64,000 nucleotides of DNA from Acidobacteriota bacterium (GTDB taxonomy: Bacteria; Acidobacteriota; Holophagae; Thermotomaculales; Thermotomaculaceae). Made by a program: the position numbers and the translations under genes. Shown one piece after another: positions 18,356 through 29,132 of the stretch (position 1 is the stretch's first letter; every line of letters begins with the position of its first letter). The stretch covers positions 18,997-82,996 of the forward strand of contig JAADGL010000026.1 of the NCBI GenBank assembly GCA_013152385.1, read 5' to 3'. A model generated the notes under the pieces. It was not told the origin of the DNA. It did not search any database and worked only from the letters and a program-made list of their open reading frames with translations.

Positions 18356-19786
18356 ATGGAAACCAGAGTTGAGACATTGAGTTCTGTTACCCGAAAACTG
18401 GTAATTGAGTTAAAACCCGATGAAATGAACGAACAGTACGGGTCAATCGTAAAAGAATTTAAAAAGATTGCGAAAATTCCGGGATTCAGAAAAAACAAGG
18501 CACCGCTGCATCTGATAGAGGCCCGGTACCGGAAAGAAATTGATCAGGAAATCATCCGGTTTATTGCCAATGAGAAATATCCGGAAGCGGTGGAAACGGT
18601 CAAAGACGAATTGGGAAAAATTATCCGGGAAGAAATCATCAACTACAAGATGGACCCGGACCATTCGGTGTCGGCGGAATTTTATGTGGAAGTTCTGCCG
18701 GAATTTGAGCTGAAAGACATGGATACCCCCACTTTGACGATCCCGAAACAGGAGAAAAAACCGGAAGAGACCATAAAGAATGTGCTGGCAGACCTTCAGC
18801 AGCAACACGCAGAGATAAAACCCGTAGACAGAGAAACGGCAGAAGCCGGAGACTTTGTGGAATTGAAACTGAACGGTGTGGACAAAAACGGGAACACAGT
18901 GGTTCAAAACGAAGAACTGAAACTGGAATTATCGGAGGAAGGTTATTTTGCCCCGGTGGTTCCGGAAATTATCGGAATGAAAATCGGTGAAGAAAAAACA
19001 TTTTCCGTCACTTACCCCGAAGAAGAACAGTTCGGAATGCTGAAAGGTGAAACCATTTCCTACACCGCCACTGTCAATCGGATTATGGAAAAAACCGTCC
19101 CGGAACTGAATGATGATTTTGCAAAGAAAATCGGAAAATTCGAAACCCTGGCAGAACTGGAAGAAGATATTCGGAAAAATCTGATGGAAAAATACGAACA
19201 GGCGGAAAGAGCGGCAAAACAGCGGGCAGTCATGGATTATCTCCTCAGCCGGCATGAGTTTGAAGTGCCCCCGATTTTAATCCATGAAGAAGCACGGAAA
19301 ATGACGGAAGACTATTTCAGCCAGCTGGCCCGGTACGGGCTGCCCCCGGAAAAAGACGAAGAAAAAATCAGAGCGGTTTATGAACAGAACCGGACTGAAG
19401 CGGAACAGCGGGTAAAGGAAGGAATTCTTCTCGGCCGTTTCGCAGAAAAATACGAAGTGAAAGCGGATGAAGCTGAAATCAACAATACCCTGGCAAAAAT
19501 CGCTGCCGGTTTCGGTGGGGATGTGCCGGTTGAAAAGGTCCGGAAAGTCCTTGAAGAAAAAGATGAAATGGAGAATATTGAGTCTAAGATCCGTCAGGAC
19601 AAGGTATTTGATATTTTGTTATCCAACGCCGCTTTTGAAGAAAAAGAGATGAGCAAAGAGAACAGCGGCGACGATACAGCGGATGAGAAAACAGCGGAAA
19701 AAACAAACAAAAAAACCGCCGCAGAGACCGCTTCCGAACCCAAAGAAAAAACGGAGGAAACAAATGCTGATTCCGATGGTGATTGA
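18356..19786 (+). CDS. tig: Trigger factor
   Basis: Ribosome-bound chaperone and peptidyl-prolyl isomerase. The N-terminal ribosome-binding domain shows the signature [10 protein letters not shown] (about 42-51). Residues 160-240 are an FKBP-type domain, and 260-430 the C-terminal chaperone domain. A charged Lys/Glu/Thr tail extends the protein to 476 residues, beyond the usual 430-440. AAAGGAG precedes the ATG. It heads the tig-clpP-clpX-lon cluster, a widespread arrangement; its last 23 bases overlap clpP. Confidence 0.96.
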   Translation: METRVETLSSVTRKLVIELKPDEMNEQYGSIVKEFKKIAKIPGFRKNKAPLHLIEARYRKEIDQEIIRFIANEKYPEAVETVKDELGKIIREEIINYKMDPDHSVSAEFYVEVLPEFELKDMDTPTLTIPKQEKKPEETIKNVLADLQQQHAEIKPVDRETAEAGDFVELKLNGVDKNGNTVVQNEELKLELSEEGYFAPVVPEIIGMKIGEEKTFSVTYPEEEQFGMLKGETISYTATVNRIMEKTVPELNDDFAKKIGKFETLAELEEDIRKNLMEKYEQAERAAKQRAVMDYLLSRHEFEVPPILIHEEARKMTEDYFSQLARYGLPPEKDEEKIRAVYEQNRTEAEQRVKEGILLGRFAEKYEVKADEAEINNTLAKIAAGFGGDVPVEKVRKVLEEKDEMENIESKIRQDKVFDILLSNAAFEEKEMSKENSGDDTADEKTAEKTNKKTAAETASEPKEKTEETNADSDGD

Positions 19787-20363
19787 ACAGACGGGACGGG
19801 GAGAACGGGCGTATGACATCTATTCGCGCCTGCTGAAAGACAATATCATTTTTATCGGAACCCCCATTGATGACAATGTCGCCAATGTGGTAATTGCGCA
19901 GCTTCTCTTCCTGGAAGCGGAAAATCCGGATAAGGACATCTCCGTTTATATCAATTCCCCCGGCGGTTCCGTTTCCGCCGGACTGGCCATTTACGATACC
20001 ATGCAGTTTATCAAACCCGATATCAGCACAATCTGTATCGGCCAGGCGGCATCCATGGGCGCAATCCTGCTGGCCGGCGGCACAAAAGGGAAACGCTTTT
20101 CCCTGCCCAATTCCCGGATTCTGATTCATCAGCCCATGGGCGGCATGCAGGGGCAGGCATCGGATATTCAGATTCACGCACGGGAAATTGCCAGAATCAA
20201 ATCTCTTTTAAACAATATACTGGCAAAGCATACCGGGAAACCGGTTTCACAGATTGAAAAAGACACCGACCGCGACAATATCATGTCGCCGGAAGAGGCA
20301 ATTGCCTACGGGCTGATGGACCGCATCATCACAAAAAAAGAGGAAACAGGGGATGACAACTAA
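19764..20363 (+). CDS. clpP: ATP-dependent Clp protease proteolytic subunit
   Basis: Serine protease core of the ClpXP machine. The 199-residue protein contains the catalytic triad Ser97 (GQAASMGA), His122 (LIHQPMGG) and Asp171, plus the family opening [24 protein letters not shown]. The start at 19764 follows GGAGG and lies inside the end of tig; a longer upstream frame that merely reads the tig tail in another frame is rejected. Its 3' end overlaps clpX by 11 bases, consistent with stoichiometric expression of both partners. Confidence 0.97.
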   Translation: MLIPMVIEQTGRGERAYDIYSRLLKDNIIFIGTPIDDNVANVVIAQLLFLEAENPDKDISVYINSPGGSVSAGLAIYDTMQFIKPDISTICIGQAASMGAILLAGGTKGKRFSLPNSRILIHQPMGGMQGQASDIQIHAREIARIKSLLNNILAKHTGKPVSQIEKDTDRDNIMSPEEAIAYGLMDRIITKKEETGDDN

Positions 20364-21606
20364 TCAGAAAAAAAGTGGAAAAAACAACAAATGCTCTTTT
20401 TGCGGACGCCCGGACCATGAGGTGGAAAAACTCATCATGGGAAACGGGGTGTTTATCTGCAATGAATGTATCGAACTCTGTTCGGAAATCCTGAAACAGG
20501 ATGAAGACCCGGAGATTGATGACATTATGCGCACCCAATTAAAAGACTTGCCAAAGCCGGTTGAAATCAAGGAAAAACTGGACCTTTATGTGATCGGCCA
20601 GGATGAAGCAAAAAAGAAACTGGCGGTAGCAGTGTATAACCATTATAAACGGATCAAACACAACCGCCACTCCGGTAATATTAAACTGGAAAAAAGCAAT
20701 GTACTCCTCGTGGGACCCACCGGCACAGGGAAAACTCTCCTCGCCCAGACCCTTGCAAGTATTCTGCAGGTCCCTTTTGCCATCGCCGACGCCACAACAT
20801 TGACAGAAGCCGGCTATGTGGGGGAAGATGTGGAAAATATTCTGCTGCGCCTCCTCCAGAACGCAGATTTTGATGTAAAAAAAGCGGAAAAGGGAATCAT
20901 ATACATTGATGAAATCGATAAAATCGGACGAAAAAGCGAAAATCCTTCCATCACACGGGATGTATCGGGAGAAGGCGTTCAGCAGGCGCTGCTGAAAATC
21001 CTGGAAGGCACCACCGCCAATGTGCCGCCCCAGGGCGGCCGGAAACATCCGTATCAGGAATTTATTCAGATTGATACATCCAACATTCTGTTTATCTGCG
21101 GCGGCGCCTTTGTTGGAATTGAAAAAATTATCACCAACCGGCTGGGCCGCAAGGTCGTAGGATTCAAAACCGGAGAAACAGACACCGGATCACCGGTTTC
21201 CACATCATCCGATAATATTCTCCACCACATCATGTCCGAAGACCTGACAAAATTCGGCCTGATTCCGGAACTGGTGGGAAGAATCCCGGTCATTGCGGTA
21301 CTGGATGAGCTGGATGAAACCGCACTGAAACGGATTCTCCTGGAACCGAAAAATTCGCTGACCCGTCAATACATGCATATTTTTGAACTGGACAACATCA
21401 GGCTCCGGTTCACAGACGGAGCCATTGCCGCCATTGTAAACCAGGCAACCCACAGCGGGCTCGGTGCCCGGGGGCTCCGTCAGATTATGGAAGAAGTAAT
21501 GATGGACTACATGTTTGAATCCCCTTCCATGGCAGAACGGAAAGAACTGACAATCACGGCGAAAGATGTTAAACGTGCGTTAACCAAACAGAAAAAAACC
21601 GGATGA
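20353..21606 (+). CDS. clpX: ATP-dependent Clp protease ATP-binding subunit ClpX
   Basis: AAA+ unfoldase that feeds substrates to ClpP. It has the N-terminal zinc-binding domain with Cys14, Cys17, Cys36 and Cys39, a Walker A GPTGTGKT (121-128), Walker [11 protein letters not shown], and the ClpX-type pore and sensor segments ([35 protein letters not shown]). The 417-residue length is normal. It overlaps clpP by 11 bases and lon by 4 (ATGA). Confidence 0.97.
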   Translation: MTTNQKKSGKNNKCSFCGRPDHEVEKLIMGNGVFICNECIELCSEILKQDEDPEIDDIMRTQLKDLPKPVEIKEKLDLYVIGQDEAKKKLAVAVYNHYKRIKHNRHSGNIKLEKSNVLLVGPTGTGKTLLAQTLASILQVPFAIADATTLTEAGYVGEDVENILLRLLQNADFDVKKAEKGIIYIDEIDKIGRKSENPSITRDVSGEGVQQALLKILEGTTANVPPQGGRKHPYQEFIQIDTSNILFICGGAFVGIEKIITNRLGRKVVGFKTGETDTGSPVSTSSDNILHHIMSEDLTKFGLIPELVGRIPVIAVLDELDETALKRILLEPKNSLTRQYMHIFELDNIRLRFTDGAIAAIVNQATHSGLGARGLRQIMEEVMMDYMFESPSMAERKELTITAKDVKRALTKQKKTG

Positions 21607-23996
21607 ACAACATGACAGAACGGCTGCCGGTACTCCCGCTGACTGACAATGTAATTTTCCCGGAAGTGGAAACCGATATTACCATTTCCTTTCCCCACCT
21701 TTCCATTCCGTTTGAATTTGCGCTGACCCACGGCGGCACAATGCTGGCGCTGGCAACCCGCAGCAGCAACTTGAATAACATCGCCGACGGGGAATTTTTC
21801 TCAATGGGAACGCTGATCCGGTTTCAAACATTCATCACGGAGAAAGACGGGCTCAATTATCTGTGTACGGTCCGGGGAATAAAACGTTTTGATGTCCGGA
21901 ACATTCAGCGGGGCAAAGGAATGTTTTTTGCGGAAGGGGAAGCGCTCCCCGCTCCCCGTGATGAAACAGACGTTTTTGCCCTGCAGCAGATTCCGAAAAT
22001 CATTCAGCTGATTAAAAAATTTCCAAAACTGGCAAAGGAAAAAACAGACCTCAAATATCTGGAACGGGCACGCCGGCTGGCGGACAATCCGAACGCTTTC
22101 GCGGATACCCTGGCATTTTCCCTGAAACTTCCGGTCACGGACAAGCAGGCACTCCTGGAAATCCGCTCTGCATACTTTCGTTTGCAGCGGTTATCAGAAC
22201 TTCTGGAAAAAGAATCTTTTGTGTACCGGATTGAAAACGACCTGGATCAAAAGGTCCGCGCAAGCATTGATGAAAACCAGAAACGTTATTTCCTCACCGA
22301 AAAAATGAAAGCCATCCGGGAAGAACTGGGAGAAGACGGCGCCAGCGAAATCGGGGAAATGGAAGAAAAAATTAAAAACGCGGGGATGAGCCCGGAAGCG
22401 GAAGAAAAGGCGAAGGAAGAACTGAAACGGCTGAAAATGATGGCATCCGCCTCCGCCGAAGCATCGGTTTCCAGAACCTATATCCAATGGCTCCTTGACA
22501 TCCCGTGGAAGAAAAGCAGCCGCGACCGCCTGGACCTTACCCGGGCAAGGGCAATTATGGATCGGGACCATTACGCGCTGGCAGACTGCAAGGACCGGGT
22601 TATTGAGTTCCTCGCTGTCCGGAAACTGACCCGAAAGAGTAAAAACCCGATTCTGTGTTTTGTGGGGCCGCCGGGAGTTGGAAAAACATCACTGGCAAAA
22701 GCAATCGCGGAAGCCACCGGACGGAAATTTGTCCGTATGTCCCTCGGCGGAGTGCGGGACGAAGCGGAAATCCGGGGACACCGGCGAACTTACATCGGCG
22801 CTATTCCCGGCCGGATTATCCATCTGATGAAGAAAGCCGGCACTGTCAATCCGCTGATGCTGCTGGATGAAATTGACAAATTGTCGTCTGATTTCCGGGG
22901 CGATCCGTCTTCCGCTCTGCTGGAAGCACTGGACCCGGAACAGAATGCACATTTTGTGGATCATTACCTCGATATTGACTATGACCTCTCAAAAGTCTTT
23001 TTCGTAGTTACCGCCAACATTATTGATACCATCCCCGCCGCCCTGCGGGACAGACTGGAAATTATCCGTATTCCCGGCTATACCTTCAATGAAAAACTGG
23101 AAATCGCCAAACGGCACCTGATTCCCAAAAAAGTGAAGGAAACCGGTATGAAACGCTTCAAACCGGCATTCAAAACCGATGCCGTTGAAACAATAATTGA
23201 GAAATACACAAGAGAAGCCGGGGTCAGAAATCTGGAACGGAATATTGAAAAACTTTTCCGGAAATTTGCAGTGGAAGCAGCCGCGGGGAAACTGAACTCT
23301 CCGGTTCCCGTTACCACTTCCACAATTTATGAAAAACTCGGCATCCCCCGCTTTCGAAACCAGATTGCGGAGGAAAGCCCCATGGTGGGAGTCGCCACCG
23401 GCCTTGCGTGGACTCCGGTGGGCGGCGATGTCCTGTTTATTGAAGTTATTACCATGCCGGGAAACGAGAAAGTCGAAATTACCGGTCAGCTGGGAGACGT
23501 GATGAAAGAATCGGTCCGCGCCGCACTTTCTTTCATCAAAGCAAACCATGAACAACTGGGCATTCCTGTGGAACGGTTCAAAGACATTGACCTGCACATT
23601 CACATTCCCGAAGGCGCCATCCCCAAAGACGGCCCCTCCGCCGGTGTCACGGTGGCCACCTCTATTTTTTCCGCCCTGTCAGACCGGCCGGTGAGTAACA
23701 AAATCGCCATGACCGGAGAAATCACCCTGCGGGGCAGGGTTCTTGCCGTGGGCGGCATTAAAGAAAAACTCCTTGCTGCCCACCGGGCCGGTATTTTCGA
23801 AATCATCATGCCGGAAGAAAACGAACGGGATTTAAAAGAAATCCCGGAAGAAATTAAAAACATCATGGACTTTCACTTTGTCCGCAAAATGGATGAAGTA
23901 CTGAATATTATCTTTGGAGTCGGCGAGAAAAAGCCGGTTACACTCCCCTCCGGAAAAGGAAAACCGGCCCGGACACAAAAACAAAAAGGAAACTGA
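21603..23996 (+). CDS. lon: ATP-dependent protease La
   Basis: Cytosolic AAA+ serine protease that removes misfolded and regulatory proteins. The 797 residues comprise the LON substrate-binding domain (about 7-200), a coiled-coil linker, the AAA+ module with Walker A GPPGVGKT (355-362), and the protease domain with catalytic Ser679 ([10 protein letters not shown]) and Lys722 ([14 protein letters not shown]). The start overlaps the clpX stop at ATGA; a second ATG three codons on is an alternative. Clustering with clpPX is common. Confidence 0.97.
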   Translation: MNNMTERLPVLPLTDNVIFPEVETDITISFPHLSIPFEFALTHGGTMLALATRSSNLNNIADGEFFSMGTLIRFQTFITEKDGLNYLCTVRGIKRFDVRNIQRGKGMFFAEGEALPAPRDETDVFALQQIPKIIQLIKKFPKLAKEKTDLKYLERARRLADNPNAFADTLAFSLKLPVTDKQALLEIRSAYFRLQRLSELLEKESFVYRIENDLDQKVRASIDENQKRYFLTEKMKAIREELGEDGASEIGEMEEKIKNAGMSPEAEEKAKEELKRLKMMASASAEASVSRTYIQWLLDIPWKKSSRDRLDLTRARAIMDRDHYALADCKDRVIEFLAVRKLTRKSKNPILCFVGPPGVGKTSLAKAIAEATGRKFVRMSLGGVRDEAEIRGHRRTYIGAIPGRIIHLMKKAGTVNPLMLLDEIDKLSSDFRGDPSSALLEALDPEQNAHFVDHYLDIDYDLSKVFFVVTANIIDTIPAALRDRLEIIRIPGYTFNEKLEIAKRHLIPKKVKETGMKRFKPAFKTDAVETIIEKYTREAGVRNLERNIEKLFRKFAVEAAAGKLNSPVPVTTSTIYEKLGIPRFRNQIAEESPMVGVATGLAWTPVGGDVLFIEVITMPGNEKVEITGQLGDVMKESVRAALSFIKANHEQLGIPVERFKDIDLHIHIPEGAIPKDGPSAGVTVATSIFSALSDRPVSNKIAMTGEITLRGRVLAVGGIKEKLLAAHRAGIFEIIMPEENERDLKEIPEEIKNIMDFHFVRKMDEVLNIIFGVGEKKPVTLPSGKGKPARTQKQKGN

Positions 23997-24033
23997 ACCC
24001 GAAAGACGGGCGGTTTCCGATTGAGGACCATCT

Positions 24034-24636
24034 ATGCATATCGGAAAAAACATTACCTTTATTAAAAGTGCCCCGAATTACGGGGAATTCAGGGACATTC
24101 CCCTTCCCCACCTGGTTTTTGCCGGCCGCTCCAATGTGGGAAAATCCTCCCTTATCAACAAAATTGCCGGACGGAAACAGCTGGCAAAGGTCTCCGGCAC
24201 ACCGGGAAAAACCCGGCTTCTGAACCTGTTTAATGTGGATGATTCCTTTCTCCTGGTGGATTTGCCGGGATACGGATACGCAAAAGTTTCCAAGCAGATG
24301 AAAACTGACTGGCACAAAATGATTGACCGGTATCTGATGGAAGCGGCTGACAGAATTCTGCTTGTTTTTCTCGTGGACAGCCGCCACGAGCCCCAGAAAA
24401 AAGACCTGGAACTCTTTGATTACATTCACCAATTGGGACTCCGTTTTCTCATTGCTTCCACAAAAATTGACAAATTGTCAAAAAATCAGCTTGCAAAAAA
24501 CCTCGCAATCCTTAAAAATACATATACCCCATCAGATCATAACCGGTTTTTTCCCGTATCGTCACGAACCGGAGATGGCATCGGCCCGTTGGTCGAACAA
24601 ATCCTGAACGAAATAAAATCCATTCAAGGAGAATAA
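24034..24636 (+). CDS. engB: Ribosome biogenesis GTP-binding protein EngB/YsxC
   Basis: GTPase that takes part in late assembly of the 50S subunit. In the 200-residue protein G1 is GRSNVGKSS (31-39), G3 DLPG (76-79) followed by YGYAKV, and G4 STKIDKL; the G2 switch segment TPGKTRLLN is also characteristic. GAGGA precedes the ATG. It lies between lon and rho, 38 bases after lon, matching the common lon-ysxC pairing. Confidence 0.95.
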   Translation: MHIGKNITFIKSAPNYGEFRDIPLPHLVFAGRSNVGKSSLINKIAGRKQLAKVSGTPGKTRLLNLFNVDDSFLLVDLPGYGYAKVSKQMKTDWHKMIDRYLMEAADRILLVFLVDSRHEPQKKDLELFDYIHQLGLRFLIASTKIDKLSKNQLAKNLAILKNTYTPSDHNRFFPVSSRTGDGIGPLVEQILNEIKSIQGE

Positions 24637-24637
24637 A

Positions 24638-25888
24638 ATGAATATCGCAGAACTGAAAGAAAAGTCAATTGATGAACTCATGTCAATTGCAAAGGAACTG
24701 AAACTGGAAGGGGCCACCGCCCTGCGAAAACAGGAATTGATTTTCCGGATTCTCCAGGGCCAGACGGAGCAAAACGGACTGATTTTCTCGGAAGGTGTGC
24801 TGGAAATCCTGCCGGAAGGTTTCGGTTTTCTCCGGGCACCGGACTACAACTACCTTCCGGGGCCGGATGACATCTACGTTTCCCCCTCCCAGATTAAAAA
24901 ATTCGAACTGAGAACCGGGGATACGGTTTCCGGCCAAATCCGCCCGCCGAAAGAAGGGGAACGCTATTTTGCCCTGATAAAAGTGGAAGCCATCAACTTT
25001 GAGCCCCCGAGCTATAAGCGCCAGGCTCTCTTTGACAACCTGACCCCTCTCTATCCGGATGAGAGAATTAAGCTGGAAACTACAGATCCGAAACGGATGT
25101 CAACCAGAATCATGGATTTACTGACCCCCATTGGAAAAGGGCAGCGGGGACTCATTGTGGCACCCCCCAGAACCGGTAAAACCGTTCTTCTCCAGAATAT
25201 TGCCAACAGCATCACCGAGAACCATCCGGAAGTCTTCCTCATTGTCCTGCTCATTGACGAGCGTCCGGAAGAAGTTACCGACATGCAGCGTTCCGTCAAC
25301 GGAGAAGTCATCAGCTCCACCTTCGACGAACCGGCAACCCGCCACGTACAGGTATCGGAAATGGTCATTGAAAAGGCAAAACGCCTTGTGGAATACAAAA
25401 AAGACGTGGTGATTCTGCTTGACAGTATCACACGGCTTGCCCGGGCCTACAACACCATCGTCCCCCCCAGCGGCAAGGTTCTCTCCGGTGGTGTGGATTC
25501 CAACGCGCTGCAGCGGCCGAAACGTTTTTTTGGTGCCGCCCGCAACATCGAAGAAGGCGGAAGCCTGACCATCATCGCCACCGCACTGGTTGAAACCGGC
25601 AGCCGGATGGACGATGTTATTTTCGAAGAATTCAAAGGCACCGGCAACATGGAACTGATTCTTGAAAGAAAGCTGGCAGACAAACGGGTGTTCCCGGCAA
25701 TTGACATTGACCGTTCCGGAACAAGAAAAGAAGAACTTCTCATCAGCGATTTCGAACTGAGCCGGGTATGGGTGCTGCGGAAGGTTCTGGCGCCTCTGTC
25801 TGTTGTGGAAAAAATGGAACTCCTCACCGAACGCCTGGGGAAATTCAAAGATAACATGGGCTTCCTCGAATCACTGAGCAAGGGTTAA
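24638..25888 (+). CDS. rho: Transcription termination factor Rho
   Basis: Hexameric RNA helicase that terminates transcription. The 416-residue chain contains the N-terminal helical domain (1-45), the cold-shock-like primary RNA-binding site (about 50-120, [22 protein letters not shown]), Walker A APPRTGKT (175-182), the [14 protein letters not shown] segment, the Q-loop-type [12 protein letters not shown] and the C-terminal signature [23 protein letters not shown]. It has the basic form without large inserts. Its start is one base past the engB stop, after CAAGGAG. Confidence 0.97.
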   Translation: MNIAELKEKSIDELMSIAKELKLEGATALRKQELIFRILQGQTEQNGLIFSEGVLEILPEGFGFLRAPDYNYLPGPDDIYVSPSQIKKFELRTGDTVSGQIRPPKEGERYFALIKVEAINFEPPSYKRQALFDNLTPLYPDERIKLETTDPKRMSTRIMDLLTPIGKGQRGLIVAPPRTGKTVLLQNIANSITENHPEVFLIVLLIDERPEEVTDMQRSVNGEVISSTFDEPATRHVQVSEMVIEKAKRLVEYKKDVVILLDSITRLARAYNTIVPPSGKVLSGGVDSNALQRPKRFFGAARNIEEGGSLTIIATALVETGSRMDDVIFEEFKGTGNMELILERKLADKRVFPAIDIDRSGTRKEELLISDFELSRVWVLRKVLAPLSVVEKMELLTERLGKFKDNMGFLESLSKG

Positions 25889-25889
25889 T

Positions 25890-26582
25890 ATGAAGAAACA
25901 CAGCCGTTTCTCACTGAAAAAAACTCTCTGCACCCTGCTGGCCGTATTGATTGCCACGCTGCCGGCAGCCGCACTGGACAACAGGCTTCCGCAGGATCAG
26001 GTGGAAAAACTCCTTGAAGAAACCACCAGCCATTACCAGGGTATTGAAACACTGGAAACCTCTTTCACCCAGGTACGGACCACCCGGCTTCTGAAAAAAC
26101 CGGCAATTACAAAAGGAAAACTGTTTTACAGGAAACCGGGGTTCTTCCTCTGGAAATTCACTTCCCCCTACACCCTGTCCATCCTGTCAAAGGGCAAATA
26201 TCTGTATAAAATAGACAGAAAACGGGGAACCTATTCAAGATTGAGAGTAAAAAAATACCAGTCAATCATCATGAATTTCATGGACGTATCCAAAGCGTTC
26301 AAATTTCTGAACAAATACTTCTACGTAAAACAGATTGACACGAAACTCAAAGACCTTTACATCATCTTCATCCCCAAAAAGAGACGGGTAAAAAAACGGG
26401 TAAAACTTGTGGAAATATGGCTGAACCCCGACACAAAACTGTTTCACCGGATCAAAGTGGAAGAAAAAAACGGAAGTATCACCGACATCACTTTTCAGGA
26501 CTGCAAACTGAACCGGAAACTTCCCGAAAATATCTTTGAGGTTCACCTGAAAGGGTTAAAAAAAGAAAAATGGCAGGAATAA
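25890..26582 (+). CDS. lolA: LolA-like outer-membrane lipoprotein carrier
   Basis: A periplasmic carrier-type protein of 230 residues with a signal peptide (residues 1-28, ending in PAAALD) followed by the LolA fold opening YQGIETLETSFTQVRTTRLLKKPAITKGKLFYRKPGFFLWKF, close to the LolA consensus. The C-terminal half is unusually basic (Lys/Arg runs around 160-175). It begins one base past rho and overlaps dapF by 13 bases. LolA delivers lipoproteins from LolCDE to the outer membrane; no other lol gene is in the window. Confidence 0.85.
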   Translation: MKKHSRFSLKKTLCTLLAVLIATLPAAALDNRLPQDQVEKLLEETTSHYQGIETLETSFTQVRTTRLLKKPAITKGKLFYRKPGFFLWKFTSPYTLSILSKGKYLYKIDRKRGTYSRLRVKKYQSIIMNFMDVSKAFKFLNKYFYVKQIDTKLKDLYIIFIPKKRRVKKRVKLVEIWLNPDTKLFHRIKVEEKNGSITDITFQDCKLNRKLPENIFEVHLKGLKKEKWQE

Positions 26583-27328
26583 CGGTTCACAAACTCCACA
26601 GTTCCGGGAATGATTTTACAGTTGTTCTGGATTCAGCCGAACCACCGCTGATTTCCCCCGGCCGGGAAGGGAAACTGGCAAGACGCCTCTGCCGGCCCCA
26701 TTTCGGAATCGGCAGTGACGGGGTGATGCTGGTCCGGAAAAACCAAGTCCGCCACTTCGACCCGGACGGTACCCGGTCATTCTGTATCAACGGCTCTCTC
26801 TGCCTGGCACGGCTCATTCCGGAATACCCGGAAATCCCGAGAAGTTTTTCCCTCTACCACGTTCCGGTCGCCATTGATTTTGAAGACGGAAAATCCTCTC
26901 TTCTCTTTCGGCCGGAAATGATTCAGGTACAGGAAATGACGGTTGAAGGGCATGAAGGGCGCTATGTTTTTGTTGGAAACCCGCATTTTTTCATCCACGG
27001 TTATCCGGAAAACATCGGGGAAGCGAGAAAAACCGCCGCCGACATCCGGTCAAGCTCGGTATTTCCGGAAGGAAGTAATGTTTCTTTCTGGGAACACCAC
27101 GGCCATTCGGTAAAAATCCTGACTTTTGAGCGGGGAGTGGAAGATTTCACCCTCTGCTGCGGTTCCGCCTGCGCGGCATTCGCAGCCGGAATGCACCGGA
27201 CAGGGGAAACGATTTTTCTTCCCCCGTCAGAAGGAAAACTCACGGTACATCTGGATCATGAAAGCGGCACAATGACTGTCACCGGAGAGGTAGACTATGT
27301 TTTCAAAGGCACTTTTTTTCTTTCTTAG
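26570..27328 (+). CDS. dapF: Diaminopimelate epimerase, divergent
   Basis: PLP-independent epimerase that would interconvert LL- and meso-diaminopimelate for lysine and peptidoglycan. The 252-residue protein keeps the framework (HKLHSSGNDFTVVLD, FGIGSDGVML, GNPHFF, FERGVEDFTLCCGSACAAFA) and both cysteines expected to act as acid/base, Cys72 and Cys197. Around them it deviates: CGNGxRC has become CINGSLC and ACGTG has become CCGSA, and it is 20-30 residues short. It may be a true but diverged DapF or a related racemase. It overlaps lolA by 13 and the next gene by 32 bases. Confidence 0.8.
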   Translation: MAGITVHKLHSSGNDFTVVLDSAEPPLISPGREGKLARRLCRPHFGIGSDGVMLVRKNQVRHFDPDGTRSFCINGSLCLARLIPEYPEIPRSFSLYHVPVAIDFEDGKSSLLFRPEMIQVQEMTVEGHEGRYVFVGNPHFFIHGYPENIGEARKTAADIRSSSVFPEGSNVSFWEHHGHSVKILTFERGVEDFTLCCGSACAAFAAGMHRTGETIFLPPSEGKLTVHLDHESGTMTVTGEVDYVFKGTFFLS

Positions 27329-27815
27329 TATCAGTTTTGCTTTGACCGCCGCTGCCACACCACCTCCCGCTGTCAAAGCCGTTGTAAAACTGGACCACGG
27401 CCGAAGCTACCAACTCGCGGAGATATCCATTCCGGAAAGCGCGGAAGGCAACGCTTTCTGGTTTACCGAAAAGGGCGGGCTGTCCCGCCATGTCTTCTTT
27501 TCCAGCCTCATTGCAATCAACCGGAAAAAAGGAAAACTTTTTATCACACTGCTGAGAACCGGCACTCAACCGGTTGAAGAAATTGATGATATCCAGTTCC
27601 GTGGAAAAACCGTAAAAGGGGACATTGTCTTTTTCCGGCTGCGGCACCTCATTTCCCTGCGCTTCGTTTCGGCAAAATGCGATAAAATCTGCCCCCTGGG
27701 ACATATCTGGCGAAACACCGACTACCTCTACTGCCCCTACGACGGATTGAGATTGAAAGTCCTGCAGAAAAGCGGCCTTCAGGACATGGAGAAAAAAGAA
27801 AAAACAAAAAAATAG
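27297..27815 (+). CDS. Exported protein with C-terminal zinc-ribbon-like motif
   Basis: Unrecognised 172-residue protein. A signal peptide (1-20, ending TAAAT) is followed by a beta-rich region (30-115). A C-terminal cluster CDKICPLGHIWRNTDYLYCPYDGLRL then has the spacing of a small zinc ribbon (CPxxH...CPxDG). A short Lys-rich tail ends it. It starts inside dapF (32-base overlap) after GGAGAGGTA, so it is the last gene of the tig-to-dapF chain and is followed by a terminator. A Cys-ligated ribbon in an exported protein is uncommon; the topology could not be tested here. Confidence 0.65.
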   Translation: MFSKALFFFLSISFALTAAATPPPAVKAVVKLDHGRSYQLAEISIPESAEGNAFWFTEKGGLSRHVFFSSLIAINRKKGKLFITLLRTGTQPVEEIDDIQFRGKTVKGDIVFFRLRHLISLRFVSAKCDKICPLGHIWRNTDYLYCPYDGLRLKVLQKSGLQDMEKKEKTKK

Positions 27816-27877
27816 ACGGCACACAGAGGGTACCGTCACTGAAAAATCCGCTTTATTTCCGATTCACAGACAATGCC

Positions 27878-27900
27878 ATGCCGCCTGCCGCGGCATTTTT
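27878..27900 (+). terminator. Intrinsic terminator of the tig-to-dapF gene run
   Basis: ATGCCGC (27878-27884) pairs with GCGGCAT (27890-27896) around a 5-base loop and runs into TTTTTATTTATCTTTT. The T tract overlaps the last codons of the convergent minus-strand gene. Confidence 0.85.
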
Positions 27901-28621
27901 ATTTATCTTTTAACAGCATTACCGCGAGAACAACACTGTCGCCCTTTCTGCCGGAAATTCCGACAATTACGGGCTTCCCCTCCTTCACCGGAAATGAAGT
28001 ATTAAGAACCGTCCACTTGTCATAAACCGTTCTTCCGTCCGCTTCCTTTGTCGGCACAAGCTTTACAACTGTAAAATCATTTAAAAGCAGGTTTCCTCTG
28101 CGTCCTTCGGGACGAAAAGCCAAACGGTACCCCGGGCCGTTATCCGGAATCATGCTGGCTGTCAGGAATTTGCCGGTAATCGCCTGCAGACGGGACTTAT
28201 AAATAATCTTTGCCCCTTTTATGTCAATTTCTTTCAATTCCTTCACCACCGTTTCATTCAATTGGGAATCAAAACCGCCGGTGCCCGCCTGTAAAATATA
28301 AGTCAGAAAGACCAGCGCCTCCGGCCGCACATCCACTTTATTCAAAAGCCGCTCCACCTTCTGGATGGTAATGGGGGTGGCGGTAATCACCAGCACATTG
28401 CTTTTGTTGTCATAATCCACACTTGCAGCGGTGGAATAATCCTCACGGACAATCCGCTGAACCGCATCGTAATAAGCCCTTGCCAGAACCGGCCCTTTCA
28501 GACGAATCACCTTTGTTTCCAGCCGTGCCGGAACATCGGCTGTCTCCTTCGGTGTATTGCCCTGCGCCATACCCACAACGGGAAGCAACAGCAGCAGCGT
28601 CAAAACCGTCCATTTTTTCAT
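27899..28621 (-). CDS. Secretin-N-domain-like periplasmic protein
   Basis: A 240-residue exported protein with signal peptide (1-19, ending GMAQ). Residues 35-100 resemble the N1 domain of secretins (KVIRLKG, then SNVLVITATPITIQKVERLLNKVDVRPEALVFL). The C-terminal part ends NTSFPVKEGKPVIVGISGRKGDSVVLAVMLLKDK, which echoes the GExxVLGG region of a secretin barrel but lacks a complete channel. It is 11 bases downstream of the anti-sigma gene in one operon, so it may be a target or accessory of that stress circuit. Function unknown. Confidence 0.65.
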   Translation of the reverse strand: MKKWTVLTLLLLLPVVGMAQGNTPKETADVPARLETKVIRLKGPVLARAYYDAVQRIVREDYSTAASVDYDNKSNVLVITATPITIQKVERLLNKVDVRPEALVFLTYILQAGTGGFDSQLNETVVKELKEIDIKGAKIIYKSRLQAITGKFLTASMIPDNGPGYRLAFRPEGRRGNLLLNDFTVVKLVPTKEADGRTVYDKWTVLNTSFPVKEGKPVIVGISGRKGDSVVLAVMLLKDK

Positions 28622-28632
28622 GTCACATCCTC

Positions 28633-29127
28633 CTAATTTTTGTATGAAATCCAGACTACATTCTCTTTCAGCCGGGTAACGGTGGTTTTCCGTTGAATAT
28701 CCCGTATTTCCGGCGCGCGAACCGGGCTGTGATTCAACAAGGCGGTTCGAACCGGCGCCTCCCGAATCAAATTAATCTCACTGATTGAAGTGTGGTGAAA
28801 CAGAAATGAAAACAACAGTGCAAATACCACCGTTGCCGCCAGCGCCCCTCCGTAAAATACGCGTTTCACAGGGAAACGAACATCGGAAACCGGTTTTTCC
28901 CCGGTGCTTTCCTCCAGCACACGGTCCGCAATGCCGGATAACTTCATTTCATCTGCTTTGCCGTCAAAAAGACTGTCCAGGCCCGCCGAAATCCGATTTT
29001 CCAGTTCCAGGGCTTCCCGGCATTGTGCGCATGAAACCAAATGCCCGGAAACAGCTTTCGCCGTATCCGCATCCAGCAAACCGCGCTGAAATAACGGCAG
29101 AAGATTCCGAATCTCTTTACAGTCCAT
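28633..29127 (-). CDS. Zinc-finger anti-sigma factor
   Basis: A membrane anti-sigma factor. Its N terminus, MDCKEIRNLLPLFQRGLLDADTAKAVSGHLVSCAQC, carries the His-x3-Cys-x2-Cys zinc motif of ZAS-type proteins. A basic stretch is followed by one membrane span (about 93-112), and a short periplasmic tail follows. The start at ATG 29127 is 8 bases from GAGG; upstream GTG and ATG codons at 29136 and 29133 overlap that site. It begins just after the sigma factor stop, the standard order for an ECF pair, and would hold the sigma factor inactive until an envelope signal. Confidence 0.85.
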   Translation of the reverse strand: MDCKEIRNLLPLFQRGLLDADTAKAVSGHLVSCAQCREALELENRISAGLDSLFDGKADEMKLSGIADRVLEESTGEKPVSDVRFPVKRVFYGGALAATVVFALLFSFLFHHTSISEINLIREAPVRTALLNHSPVRAPEIRDIQRKTTVTRLKENVVWISYKN

Positions 29128-29132
29128 GACCA

